A DNA stretch of 64,000 bases. It comes from JAWKSY01 sp041402125 (GTDB taxonomy: Bacteria > Planctomycetota > GCA-002687715 > DRQF01). How positions within the stretch are numbered: position 1 is the first letter of the stretch; each line of letters starts with the position of its first letter. The stretch is from positions 62,001 through 126,000 of the forward strand of contig JAWKSY010000009.1 in the NCBI GenBank assembly GCA_041402125.1, given 5' to 3'. The notes under the pieces were generated by a model, which did no database searches, was not told the origin of the DNA, and was given only the letters and a program-made list of their open reading frames with translations. Of this stretch, positions 1-8,217 are shown piece after piece. The position numbers and the translations under genes are program-made.

Positions 1-277
1 CGCTCGAGAAGTCGACGGTGTCGGTCGTGCACTCGCGGAGGATGGACGCGACCCGGGAGGCGGGCAGGACGGCCTCGCCGACGGCGTCGACGCGCTCGAG
101 GGGAACGTCGAAGCGGATCGAGAGCTCGAGATCGGTGGCCTCCAGGCGGGCGCGGGAGGCGTCGTCCACGACGAGGTGGACGTGGCTCAGGATGGCCCGG
201 ATCGGACGGCTCGGGATGATCGTCCCGACGACCTGGAAGGCCTCGAGCAGGGCCTGACGCTTGGCGGTGAATCTCAT
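1..277 (-). CDS. dnaN: DNA polymerase III sliding clamp (beta subunit), N-terminal part
   Basis: This is the first 92 codons of the beta sliding clamp, which encircles DNA and tethers the replicative polymerase. The gene reads leftward out of the window, so only domain 1 is visible. The protein begins MRFTAKRQALLEAFQVV, and the pattern of an N-terminal amphipathic helix followed by IPSRPIRAILSHVHLVV and ATDLELSIRF is typical of the clamp (the usual form is IPSRxTLPILxNVLLEA and TDLExxI). The ATG at 277 has a GGGAAGAG-like purine tract upstream. It lies directly downstream of dnaA on the same strand, the classical dnaA-dnaN order at bacterial origins. Confidence 0.9.
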   Translation of the reverse strand, partial: MRFTAKRQALLEAFQVVGTIIPSRPIRAILSHVHLVVDDASRARLEATDLELSIRFDVPLERVDAVGEAVLPASRVASILRECTTDTVDFSS

Positions 278-478
278 GGCGGGCTCTTCCCTCGGGGGGC
301 GCCGAAGGCCCCGTCTTGCGATGGCCCGAGTATACGAAGACGGACCCCGTCGGAACAGGCCGGCGGCCCCCCGGGGGCCGCTCGCAAGTTTCCTTCGGAT
401 CGAGTCTTAGGCCGCGCGCTCCGCCGGGTGGGGAGGGGCCGGGATCCGGGGGCGGAGAGGCCTCGCGGGGAGGGGGGA
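278..478. other. dnaA-dnaN intergenic region
   Basis: About 200 bases separate dnaA and dnaN. I see no TTATCCACA-type DnaA box here on either strand. A candidate -10 for dnaN (TATACT, complement of 329-334) is present but has no convincing -35. A GC-only inverted repeat, ggccccccgggggcc, lies around 366-380 and may act as a weak terminator for dnaA or as a pausing site. Confidence 0.35.
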
Positions 479-1900
479 TCAGCGCTGTTCGAGGCGCCGG
501 ATCAGGCTCTCGACGAGGGCCCGGAACTGCTGGTCGGAGTCGAGCCGCTTCCGGACCCGATCGCAGCCGTAGATGACCGTCGAGTGGTCGCGGCCGCCGA
601 AGTACCCCCCGATCTCGGAGAGGGAGAGGTTCGTCAGCTCGCGGATGAGGTACATGCAGATCTGGCGCGGCAAGGTGATCGACTGGAAGCGCTTCTTGGA
701 CTGCAGGTCGGAGAGCCGGACGCCGTAGTGATCCGTGACGAGCTCGATGATCTGCTCGATCGAGACGCGCCGGGCGCCGATGTCCACCAGTCCGTCGAGG
801 GAGGCCTTCGCGGTGTCGACCGAGACCGGCTGCCCCATCAGGGCGGCGAAGCCGAGGAGACTCGTCACCGCGCCCTCGAGCTCACGGATGCTCCCCCGGA
901 TCGCGTCGGCGAGGTACTCGGCGACGTCGTCGGGCACGTCGACCCCCTCGCTCTGCGCCTTCTTCCGGATGATCGACAGGCGCGTCTCGTAGGTCGGCGC
1001 CTCGATCTCGCAGACCATGCCCCACTTGAAGCGCGAGACGAGCCGCTCCTCGAGCTGCGGGATCTCGCGCGGCGGGCTGTCCGACGAGAGGATGATCTGC
1101 TTCTGGTCGTTGTAGAGCGCGTTGAAGGTGTGGAAGAACTCCTCCTGGGTGTGGTCCTTGTTCGCGAGGAAGTGGATGTCGTCGATCACGAGGACATCGA
1201 GGCCGCGGTAGCTCGCGCGGAAGGACTCGACCCGGTTGCGCCCGAGGGCGCTGATGAAGGAGTTGATGAACACCTCGCACGGAACGAAGTGCATCTTGGT
1301 GTTCGGATTCCGCCGGTAGAGCTCGTGGCAGATCGCCTGCAGGAGGTGCGTCTTGCCGAGGCCGAGCTTGCCGTGGATGAAGAGCGGGTTGTAGGTCCGC
1401 CCGACGCCCTCGACGACCGCGAGCGCGGCCGCGTGGGCGAGTCGGTTGCTCGGGCCGACGACGAAGTTCGAGAAGGTGTAGGCCGGATTGAGCGAGAGCG
1501 CCCCGGCCCGCGGGGGCTCCGGCGGTCGCACCGCGGGAAGCGGGCGCGGCGCGGGCGCCTCCTGCGTCGTTCCCTGCGCGCTCGCCGCGGCGACGGTCTC
1601 CGCCGTTTCCGGCTCGCGCGCGCCCTCCGGCCGCGACAGCTTGTCGTCGACGACGAAGTCGATGCGTCCGAAGGACCAGCCCGCCGTCCGGCCGGAGACG
1701 GTCGCGATGAGGTCGCGGTACTTGCGCCCGAGCCAGGTCGCGCCGAACTCGTTCTCGGTGCCGATGAGCAGACGCTCCTCGGTGGCCTCGAGGCACCGCG
1801 TGCGCGCGAACCAGGTCGCGTACTGACCGTCGGTCAGCTCCTCCGAGATCGTCGTCAGGACGCGGTCCCAGAAGCGCGCGATGTCGTTGACCTGCTTCAT
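479..1900 (-). CDS. dnaA: Chromosomal replication initiator protein DnaA
   Basis: DnaA binds origin DNA boxes and, in its ATP form, melts the origin and loads the helicase. From the ATG at 1900 it is 473 residues, the family's usual length. Visible parts in order: N-terminal domain I (FWDRVLTTISEELTDGQYAT), a Pro/Ala-rich linker, AAA+ core with Walker A GKLGLGKTHLLQA near residues 175-187, Walker B DVLVIDDIHFLA, and the C-terminal helix-turn-helix with the signature GGRDHSTVIYGCDRV. The ATG at 1900 has a GAGG eight bases upstream. A longer start at 1972 (MSDVFER) is open and also lies downstream of the candidate promoter, so it cannot be excluded, but it has no good ribosome site. Confidence 0.95.
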   Translation of the reverse strand: MKQVNDIARFWDRVLTTISEELTDGQYATWFARTRCLEATEERLLIGTENEFGATWLGRKYRDLIATVSGRTAGWSFGRIDFVVDDKLSRPEGAREPETAETVAAASAQGTTQEAPAPRPLPAVRPPEPPRAGALSLNPAYTFSNFVVGPSNRLAHAAALAVVEGVGRTYNPLFIHGKLGLGKTHLLQAICHELYRRNPNTKMHFVPCEVFINSFISALGRNRVESFRASYRGLDVLVIDDIHFLANKDHTQEEFFHTFNALYNDQKQIILSSDSPPREIPQLEERLVSRFKWGMVCEIEAPTYETRLSIIRKKAQSEGVDVPDDVAEYLADAIRGSIRELEGAVTSLLGFAALMGQPVSVDTAKASLDGLVDIGARRVSIEQIIELVTDHYGVRLSDLQSKKRFQSITLPRQICMYLIRELTNLSLSEIGGYFGGRDHSTVIYGCDRVRKRLDSDQQFRALVESLIRRLEQR

Positions 1901-2033
1901 CACCCAACCTCGACTCTGGACGGACGGAGACTGGTCACGGGTCGGACCCGATCTCTCGAAGACGTCGCTCATCGGAAATGTGTGCGTCGTGTCCGCGCCG
2001 CGTGACTCGCACGTAACGCCGCAGCGAGGGCGC

Positions 2034-2062
2034 AATATAGGGCGGGGTCCGGGGGAGGTCAA
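2034..2062 (-). promoter_or_regulatory. Candidate housekeeping promoter of dnaA
   Basis: On the minus strand TTGACC (2062-2057) is followed after exactly 17 bases by TATATT (2039-2034). This is one of the closest matches to a sigma-70 type promoter in the window. Transcription would start near 2027 and leave a leader of about 127 bases before the dnaA ATG at 1900. It also rules out the ATG at 2062 as a start codon, because that ATG lies inside the -35. Confidence 0.6.
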
Positions 2063-2149
2063 TCCGAAATGAGCGGCCGATTACCGCGTCGGGGGGACAG
2101 CGTCTCGCGGCGTCTCGGATCCGGAACGCGCAGCGGTGCTTGCGAATGG

Positions 2150-3295
2150 TTATGGCGCGAATTTTCCCTCCGCGCGAGCGATCTCGGCCATCGCATCGAC
2201 GAAGAGATCGACCTCTTCGTCCGTCGTTTCGTGGCCGATCGAGACGCGGAGCGAGGAGAAGTTCGCCTCGGGATCGAGCCCCATCGCGCGCAGCACCGGA
2301 GACGCCTCGATCGCTCCCGACGAACACGCGCTGCCGAGACTGACCGAGACGCCGCGCAGGTCGAGATTCATGAGCAGGGTTTCCCCGTAGAGACCGGGGA
2401 AGCGGAGCGAGAGCGTTCCCGGGACGCGGTCGGCATCGCCGGAGTTGAGGACGTGCGGCACGGCGCGCGCCTCGAGTCCGCGCCGGAGTCTCCGCTCGGC
2501 GGACCGACGATGCTCGATGCGACGCGGGGCCTCGTCGAGCGCGAGCTCGAGGGCCAGCGCCGCGGCGGCGATCGCGGGCACGTTCTCGGTGCCGGCCCGA
2601 CTCTCGCGCTCCTGCCCGCCGCCGAGGATCAGGGGTGACCATCGCGTCTCGGCGCGGCGGACCAGGATCCCGACCCCCTTGGGTCCGTTGAACTTGTGCG
2701 CCGAATAGGTCTCGAGGTCCGCGCGCTCGGCGCCGGCCCGGAGTTCGGCTTTCCCGGGCTCCTGGACGCGGTCGCAATGGAAGGGGATGCCTCGGGTGCG
2801 GCAGGCCTCGGCCAGCAGGGCCGCCGGCTGGCGGACCCCGGTCTCGTTGTTGACCGACATCGCGGTGACGAAGGCCACGTCCTCGTCGAGGGCGGCGAGC
2901 GCCGCTTCCAGATCGAGACGGCCGCTCGAGTCGACCGGGAGCCAGGTGATGCGATGACCCTGGGCCTCGAGCCGCCGCAGGGGGGCGACGACGCTCGGGT
3001 GCTCGATCGAGCCGGCGACGATGCGGCGCTTCCCGGGTCGGGCGGCGGCGAGGCCGAAGACGGCCGTGTTGTTCGCCTCGGTGGCCGAGGCGGTGAAGAC
3101 GACCTCGTGGGTATCCGCAGCGAGCCGGGCCGCGACCGAACGTCGCGCCTCCTCGAGGACCCGCCGCGCCTCCCGACCCTCGGCGTGGAGGCTGCTCGGG
3201 TTTCCGGGGAGGGCCAACGTAAGTTCGTACTGACGGCGGGCTACGCGTTCGTCCACCGGTGTCGTCGCGTTGTGGTCGAGATGCGCGCGCGCCAT
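2150..3295 (-). CDS. Cysteine desulfurase (NifS/IscS family)
   Basis: A PLP enzyme of 381 residues that removes sulfur from cysteine for iron-sulfur cluster or thio-cofactor assembly. It begins with the family hallmark LDHNATTPVDERV. ASATEANN binds the PLP phosphate, SIEHPSV carries the ring-stacking histidine, SAHKFNGPKGVGIL near residue 200 carries the Schiff-base lysine, and SLGSACSSGA near residue 323 carries the active cysteine in a short class I/II-type loop. The usual D-x-V-Q motif is present as CDRVQ, though the next residues EPGK are unusual. No iscU, sufU or tRNA thiolation gene is adjacent, so its sulfur acceptor is unknown. It lies upstream of dnaA on the same strand, about 250 bases away. 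Confidence 0.9.
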   Translation of the reverse strand: MARAHLDHNATTPVDERVARRQYELTLALPGNPSSLHAEGREARRVLEEARRSVAARLAADTHEVVFTASATEANNTAVFGLAAARPGKRRIVAGSIEHPSVVAPLRRLEAQGHRITWLPVDSSGRLDLEAALAALDEDVAFVTAMSVNNETGVRQPAALLAEACRTRGIPFHCDRVQEPGKAELRAGAERADLETYSAHKFNGPKGVGILVRRAETRWSPLILGGGQERESRAGTENVPAIAAAALALELALDEAPRRIEHRRSAERRLRRGLEARAVPHVLNSGDADRVPGTLSLRFPGLYGETLLMNLDLRGVSVSLGSACSSGAIEASPVLRAMGLDPEANFSSLRVSIGHETTDEEVDLFVDAMAEIARAEGKFAP

Positions 3296-3394
3296 TTTCG
3301 CTGCTCCGGATTCGCTTCAGCGGGGGCCGATCCGCATCCGACAGGAGGTTAGCCGGATCCCCCATCCCGACCCGCGTTCACGAGTCTTCATGCG

Positions 3395-4057
3395 ATGAGC
3401 ATCGTCAACACGCGCGACAAGACCATCAACACGAAGATCGTCTACTACGGGCCGGGGCTCGGGGGAAAGACGACGAGCCTCCAGTACGTCCACTCGGTCC
3501 TCGACCCGGACATGAAGGTCAAGATGGTGTCGCTCAAGACCGACGAGGAGCGGACGCTCTTCTTCGACTTCCTCCCGATCTCGCTCGGTGAGCTCGACGG
3601 GTACGAGGTCCGGATCCAGGGTTTCACCGTTCCGGGGCAGGTCAAGTACAACCTGACCCGCAAGTACGTCCTGATGGGCGCCGACGCGGTGGTCTTCGTC
3701 GCCGATTCGGCGCCGGACCGTCTCGAAGACAACGTGCGGTCCTTCGGCAATCTCCTCGAGAACATGCGGGACAACGGTCTGGATCCCGAGCACGTTCCGA
3801 TCGTCCTCCAGTACAACAAGCGCGACCTGCCCGACGCCCTGCCCGTCGAGGAGCTCGACGCGACGCTCAACGCCGAGGGTCGACCGGCCTTCGCCACCGA
3901 CGCCATCCAGGGCGACCACGTGTTCGACGCCTTCATCGAGGCGGCGGCGCGCATGCTCGACGCGACGGCTCATCGTTACGGCCTCGATCGCGAGGGGACC
4001 GACGTCGCCTCGGCGACTCGAGCTCTCCTCCAGAGTCTCGCTCAACCCGCGGGCTGA
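3395..4057 (+). CDS. MglA-type small Ras-like GTPase
   Basis: A 220-residue GTPase of the MglA branch of the Ras superfamily. MglA proteins act as polarity switches in gliding or twitching cells. The P-loop is GPGLGGKTTS (residues 19-28), the switch region FTVPGQVKYN has the Thr that replaces the usual Asp of DTAGQ in MglA proteins, and NKRDLP gives guanine specificity. The length is slightly above the 195 residues of Myxococcus MglA, with an extra C-terminal helix. The usual partner MglB (roadblock fold, the GTPase-activating protein) is not adjacent. Its 3' end overlaps the convergent bshA gene by 16 bases. No strong ribosome site precedes the ATG. Confidence 0.85.
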   Translation: MSIVNTRDKTINTKIVYYGPGLGGKTTSLQYVHSVLDPDMKVKMVSLKTDEERTLFFDFLPISLGELDGYEVRIQGFTVPGQVKYNLTRKYVLMGADAVVFVADSAPDRLEDNVRSFGNLLENMRDNGLDPEHVPIVLQYNKRDLPDALPVEELDATLNAEGRPAFATDAIQGDHVFDAFIEAAARMLDATAHRYGLDREGTDVASATRALLQSLAQPAG

Positions 4058-5187
4058 TCCATCACGCTCCGGTACAGATCGACGTAGCGCGGCAGGACGC
4101 GCGGGAGGGCGTAACGCTCCTCCGCGCGTCTTCGCGCCTCGTGTCCCATCGCGGCCAGCCTCTCCGGTTGCCGGAGCATCGCGCGCAACTTCGTCGCGAG
4201 ATCTCCCGGCACCTCCAGATCGAAGAGCCCGCCCGTCTCTCCCTCCTCCACCAGCTCCGGGAGACCGCCCGCGCGCGACGCGAGGACGGGCACGCCGCAG
4301 GCCATCGCCTCGAGCGCGGCGAGTCCGAAGGACTCGAAGCGCGAGGGCAGGAGGAAGAGATCGGCGCAGGGCAGGATCTTCTCGACCGCATCCTGAGAGC
4401 CGAGGAAGTGGATCCGGTCGGCGACGCCGAGCTCGCTCGCGAGACGCTCGGCGCGTCCGAGTTCCGGACCGTCACCGACCATCACGAGCCGGGCGGGATC
4501 GGTGGCGACCACCGCCGCGAACGCCTCGACGAGTTCCGTCACGCGCTTCACGCGCCGGAAGTTCGACACGTGCATCAACAGGGGCTCGTCGCCGCGCTTG
4601 AGCGCCTGCGCCTGCGCGCAGGGCCGCGCCGAGAATCGATCGAGGTCGACGAAGTTCGGGATCTCGACGATCTCGCGGGTCGTGCCGAAGGTGCGTCGCG
4701 TCTCCTCCGCCAGCCAGGCGGACACCGCGGTCACGCCGTCCGCGCGATCGATCGAGTAGCGCGTGATCCGGGAGTAGGAGGAGTCGTTGCCGACGATCGT
4801 GATGTCGGTTCCGTGCAGGGTTGTGATGACCTTGAGATGCCGGCCGACCATGTCGCGCGCGAGGATCGCGCTCACGCTGTGCGGGATCGCGTAGTGCGCG
4901 TGGATCAGGTCGAGCCGGTGCTGCTCCGCCACCTCGGCCATGCGCGTCGCGAGCGCGAGTGCGTAGGGCGGGTACTTGAAGAGCGGATACTCGGGCACGC
5001 CGACACGGTGATAGAAGAGGTTCCCCCGGAACTCGGGGAGCCGGATCGGCGCCTCGTAGGAGAGGAGGTGGACCTCGTGTCCCTCGTCGGCGAGGGCGAT
5101 GGCGAGTTCGGTCGCGAGCACGCCGCTTCCGCCGTAGGTCGGCCAGCAGGCGATGCCGATCCGGAGTCGATCGTCTCGAGCGTTCAT
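4042..5187 (-). CDS. bshA: N-acetyl-alpha-D-glucosaminyl L-malate synthase BshA
   Basis: A 381-residue GT4 glycosyltransferase with the first role in bacillithiol synthesis: joining UDP-GlcNAc to L-malate. It shows the BshA N-terminus IGIACWPTYGGSGVLATELA, the stretch LHGTDITIVGNDSSY that is characteristic of BshA rather than other GT4 enzymes, and the donor-site motif ESFGLAALEAMACGVPVLAS. The ATG at 5187 overlaps the stop of bshB in an ATGA arrangement, which implies translational coupling. The assignment is strongly backed by adjacent bshB and bshC. It is the last gene of the six-gene unit. Confidence 0.93.
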   Translation of the reverse strand: MNARDDRLRIGIACWPTYGGSGVLATELAIALADEGHEVHLLSYEAPIRLPEFRGNLFYHRVGVPEYPLFKYPPYALALATRMAEVAEQHRLDLIHAHYAIPHSVSAILARDMVGRHLKVITTLHGTDITIVGNDSSYSRITRYSIDRADGVTAVSAWLAEETRRTFGTTREIVEIPNFVDLDRFSARPCAQAQALKRGDEPLLMHVSNFRRVKRVTELVEAFAAVVATDPARLVMVGDGPELGRAERLASELGVADRIHFLGSQDAVEKILPCADLFLLPSRFESFGLAALEAMACGVPVLASRAGGLPELVEEGETGGLFDLEVPGDLATKLRAMLRQPERLAAMGHEARRRAEERYALPRVLPRYVDLYRSVMDQPAG

Positions 5188-5921
5188 GGCTCGTTCCGGT
5201 AGCGCCCGAAGCCGCCGAAGAGCGACAGGGGATCGCGGGTGGGGATGGGACCGGCCGCGAACAACGGTTCGCCGTGCGCGACGCCGACGACGTGGCCCCA
5301 GTGACGGGCGCGGCCCTCCCACCAGTCCCAGAAGTTCTCGCCGCTGATGTAGGTGCGCGGTTCCCGCGAGTCGGGATCGTGGAACTGCGAGCGATAGCAC
5401 ATCGCGGCGCGCTTCTTCTCCGCGAAGACCGGACTGACGTCCACAATCAGGTGCGGCTCGAAGGAGGTGTGCTGCATGAAGTAGAGCACGCGTTCGGGTC
5501 GCCAGGGAGCGAGTCCGGGATCGCGCTTCGCGACGCCCGCGAGGAAGGCGCACTGGCGGACGAGTTCGCCGGCCGCGCGGTGATCGGGGTGGAGATCGTC
5601 CCAGTAGGGCGCGAGGATCAGCCGCGGTCGGTGACGACGGATCAGGTCGATGACGACGGACTTCGCGGCCTGGTTCGCCTCGAGGTGACCGTCGCCGAGA
5701 TCGAGGATCTCGAGTTCGGCCGCGCCGAGCGCCTCGGCCGCGGCGGCCGCTTCGGCGCGGCGGATCTCGCGGGTCCCGCGGGTGCCGAGCTCGCCCTCGG
5801 TGAGATGGCAGATCACGGTACGCTCGCCCCGTTCCCGCGCCAGGAGGAGCGTGCCGCCCACTCCGAGCTCGACGTCGTCGGGGTGGGCGCCGATGGCGAG
5901 GATGTCCGATCCGGCCGTCAT
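5184..5921 (-). CDS. bshB1: N-acetylglucosaminyl-malate deacetylase (BshB, LmbE/PIG-L family)
   Basis: A 245-residue zinc deacetylase that would remove the acetyl group from GlcNAc-malate in the second step of bacillithiol synthesis. The zinc site is visible as AHPDDVELGVGG (residues 12-23) and HPDHRAAG, and the family motif SQFHDPD is present near residue 180. It overlaps bshC upstream and bshA downstream by 4 bases each (ATGA). The 'B1' label reflects overall similarity to the Bacillus BshB1 type and the operon context; a detoxifying amidase of the same family would look alike, but the neighbours make the biosynthetic role far more likely. Confidence 0.9.
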   Translation of the reverse strand: MTAGSDILAIGAHPDDVELGVGGTLLLARERGERTVICHLTEGELGTRGTREIRRAEAAAAAEALGAAELEILDLGDGHLEANQAAKSVVIDLIRRHRPRLILAPYWDDLHPDHRAAGELVRQCAFLAGVAKRDPGLAPWRPERVLYFMQHTSFEPHLIVDVSPVFAEKKRAAMCYRSQFHDPDSREPRTYISGENFWDWWEGRARHWGHVVGVAHGEPLFAAGPIPTRDPLSLFGGFGRYRNEP

Positions 5922-7465
5922 GGGGAGTTCCTCTCCGGCAGGCGCAGGATGTGATCCTCGAACGCGAGCGGATCGATCGCATCGACCAGCCAGCGACCGA
6001 GGTCGGCGCCGCGGCCGTGATCATAACAGCCGAGACTGCGACGCCTCTGTTGCGCGCCGCCGCGCGGGAAGAGTGCGGTCGCGAGGCGGCGACGCCGGCG
6101 GCGCTCGTCCTTCGCGGCACGCGCGACCTGCTTGCGCCAGCGATCCTCCGCGTCGCGGAGCCCGCGCTCGACCGCGCGCGTGAGCGCGTCCATTCCCTCC
6201 CGCCACCTGGGGTCATCGACGGTCGCGCGCCGCGCCTCCTCGAGGCCGCGGTCGAGGATCTCCCGGAGCCGGGCGGATGTTTCCCCGTCGACGTCGGCCG
6301 CGTTCGCGTCCGGCCAGGTCTCGGGGTCCTGGAGGAGTCGCGCGTCCTCGAGACCCAGCTCCCGGACCGTGGACCATTCCTCGGCTTCGAGCAGCGCGCC
6401 GCTCGCGCGCGGCCAGACGAGTGGCGCGCGAAGCCCGAGCGCCGTGAACAGGGGAGCGACCTCCGCGAGATAGCGGATCTCCGCCGGGCCGCAGATCTGC
6501 GCCGCGACGGGAAGGAGGGCACGCTGAACGAGCGGTCGGAGCAGGGCCGAGGGAGACAGCGAGAGCTCGATGGCGTCATCGCCGAGTCCGGTGAGGGGTC
6601 GCCCGTCGGGGAGTCGCGCGGTCGCGCCGCGACCCTCGAGTCGGCGGCGGCCCTCGTCGTCACTCCAGAGGAGGAGGGAACGATCCTCGTCCGGCTCGTC
6701 GAGCTGAGGGGTCCAGCCGGCGATCCGGAGCTCCTCGCGGCGCTCGAGCCAGGCGGCGCGGAGGGTGTCCTCTTCTCGCCAGATCGCCCGACGGATCTCC
6801 GCGCTCTCGGGCTGGACATCGCGCGGTTCGAGAACGATGAGTCCGCTTCCCGCGAAGCGGCGGAGCTGCTCGCGACGCATCCAGCGACCGAGATCTTCAC
6901 CGGCGCGCGGTCCATCCTCGGCGACCACTCCGCCCTCGCCGCTCTCCGCGATCAGACGTTCGTACTCCCGGACGGATTCGTCGTCGACGATCACGCGGTC
7001 GAAGGAACGACCGCGACCGCCGAGCGGGAGGTGGTGCAGCCGGGAATCGAGGCGATCGGGAGTGCGGAGTTCGAGACGGTTGGCCTCGTCGAAGTCGTGA
7101 TCCTCGGAGGCGTTCCAGAAGACCGCGACGGCCGGACGACCCTCGCGTTCGAGTCTCCGCGCGAGGGCGATCGCGGTCGCGATCTTGAAGCCCACGAGAA
7201 GGGCGCCGCCGAGGAGTCCGGGCTGCTGTCCGGTCGTCACGACGACGGCCCCGTCGGCGAGCTTCCGCAGGGCGGCGTCCCGCTCCACATCGGTCGGATC
7301 ATCGGCGTGAGCGCGGGCGAGGGCGGCCACGACCTCCGGTCGCGCGACCTCGAGTCCGGACGCGCGGTCGAGAAGCGTCGTGAGCTCCGGTGGAGGACCG
7401 AGCAACCCGGCGGCGCGGCCGTCGCCGTCGAGCCAGGCGCGATCGAGACCCGGTCCGTCGGTCAT
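5918..7465 (-). CDS. bshC: Putative cysteine ligase BshC (last step of bacillithiol synthesis)
   Basis: A 515-residue BshC, the enzyme thought to add cysteine to glucosaminyl-malate to form bacillithiol. Key stretches are VVTTGQQPGLLGG (residues 75-87), FWNASEDHDFDEANRLEL, and AQICGPAEIRYLAEVAPLF, all diagnostic for the family; a C-terminal helical segment is rich in Arg/Lys/Glu as expected for the BshC coiled coil. The ATG at 7465 follows GGAAGGGG and overlaps the stop of the methyltransferase gene (ATGA). An upstream in-frame extension to 7594 is only the antisense of that neighbour. Together with bshB and bshA this completes the pathway. Confidence 0.92.
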   Translation of the reverse strand: MTDGPGLDRAWLDGDGRAAGLLGPPPELTTLLDRASGLEVARPEVVAALARAHADDPTDVERDAALRKLADGAVVVTTGQQPGLLGGALLVGFKIATAIALARRLEREGRPAVAVFWNASEDHDFDEANRLELRTPDRLDSRLHHLPLGGRGRSFDRVIVDDESVREYERLIAESGEGGVVAEDGPRAGEDLGRWMRREQLRRFAGSGLIVLEPRDVQPESAEIRRAIWREEDTLRAAWLERREELRIAGWTPQLDEPDEDRSLLLWSDDEGRRRLEGRGATARLPDGRPLTGLGDDAIELSLSPSALLRPLVQRALLPVAAQICGPAEIRYLAEVAPLFTALGLRAPLVWPRASGALLEAEEWSTVRELGLEDARLLQDPETWPDANAADVDGETSARLREILDRGLEEARRATVDDPRWREGMDALTRAVERGLRDAEDRWRKQVARAAKDERRRRRRLATALFPRGGAQQRRRSLGCYDHGRGADLGRWLVDAIDPLAFEDHILRLPERNSP

Positions 7466-8217
7466 GTCCCCTTCCTCTCTCGAGGTCCGGCGACGAGGAC
7501 CATCCGGTCGGATTCCTCGGTGTAGGGTCGTCCGTCGAGGGAACCCCAGAGTTCGACTCTCTCGAGACCGACCGCGTCGAAGAGGCGCGCCCAATCCTCC
7601 TCATCGAGGAGTCGGACCGACTCGCGGTAGGCGTGGCGCCGACCGTCGGCGTGGCGGAGGACGACGTCCTTCTCGACCCGTCGTCTCGCCGTGTCGATGC
7701 GGCGACGTTCCTCGATGAAGAGATCTCCCTCGTGACGCCGGCTCTCCGGAACGAGCGTGGCGCGGACGCGCGGGGGGTTGAGGTAGTCGATCAGGATCCG
7801 TCCCTCGGATCGCAACGCGGTGGCCATCCCGCGGAGCACGCGAAGATCGTCGTCCTCGTCATCGAAGTAGCCGAAGGAAGTGAAGAAGGACGTGACGAGA
7901 TCGGCGGCGGCGCGGAGGGGCAGATCCCGCATGTCGGCGCGGAGGAAGGCGACGTTCGGAAGGGATCGCGCCCGGGCCCGAGCGATGAGATCGGAGGAGA
8001 GATCGACCCCGATCCCGGTGTGGCCTCGCCTCGACCAGGCCGCGAGGTGACGTCCGTTGCCGCAACCCACGTCGAGGATCACCGCGTCGTTCGCGGCAAC
8101 GAGCCGTTCCGCGACGCCGGTGACTTCACGCTCGGCGGCCTCATCGGTCCGGTGGGCGTAGACCGTCTCGTAGGCGGCTTCGAAAGCGATCTCGTACCAG
8201 GGCCGATCGGAGTTCAT
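7462..8217 (-). CDS. SAM-dependent methyltransferase inside the bacillithiol operon
   Basis: A 251-residue class I methyltransferase. Motif I is ILDVGCGNGRHLAAW (residues 48-62), followed by GIGVDLSSDLI, the acidic motif FLRADMRDLPL and the post-motif SFFTSFGYFDDEDD. Its ATG at 8217 overlaps the pyrF stop and its stop overlaps the bshC start, so it is locked into the bacillithiol transcription unit. From its position I infer that it may methylate bacillithiol. In green sulfur bacteria a SAM methyltransferase (NmbA) makes N-methyl-bacillithiol, and this gene is a candidate for an equivalent activity. Without a sequence comparison this remains a hypothesis; it could act on another small molecule. 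Confidence 0.85.
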   Translation of the reverse strand: MNSDRPWYEIAFEAAYETVYAHRTDEAAEREVTGVAERLVAANDAVILDVGCGNGRHLAAWSRRGHTGIGVDLSSDLIARARARSLPNVAFLRADMRDLPLRAAADLVTSFFTSFGYFDDEDDDLRVLRGMATALRSEGRILIDYLNPPRVRATLVPESRRHEGDLFIEERRRIDTARRRVEKDVVLRHADGRRHAYRESVRLLDEEDWARLFDAVGLERVELWGSLDGRPYTEESDRMVLVAGPRERKGT

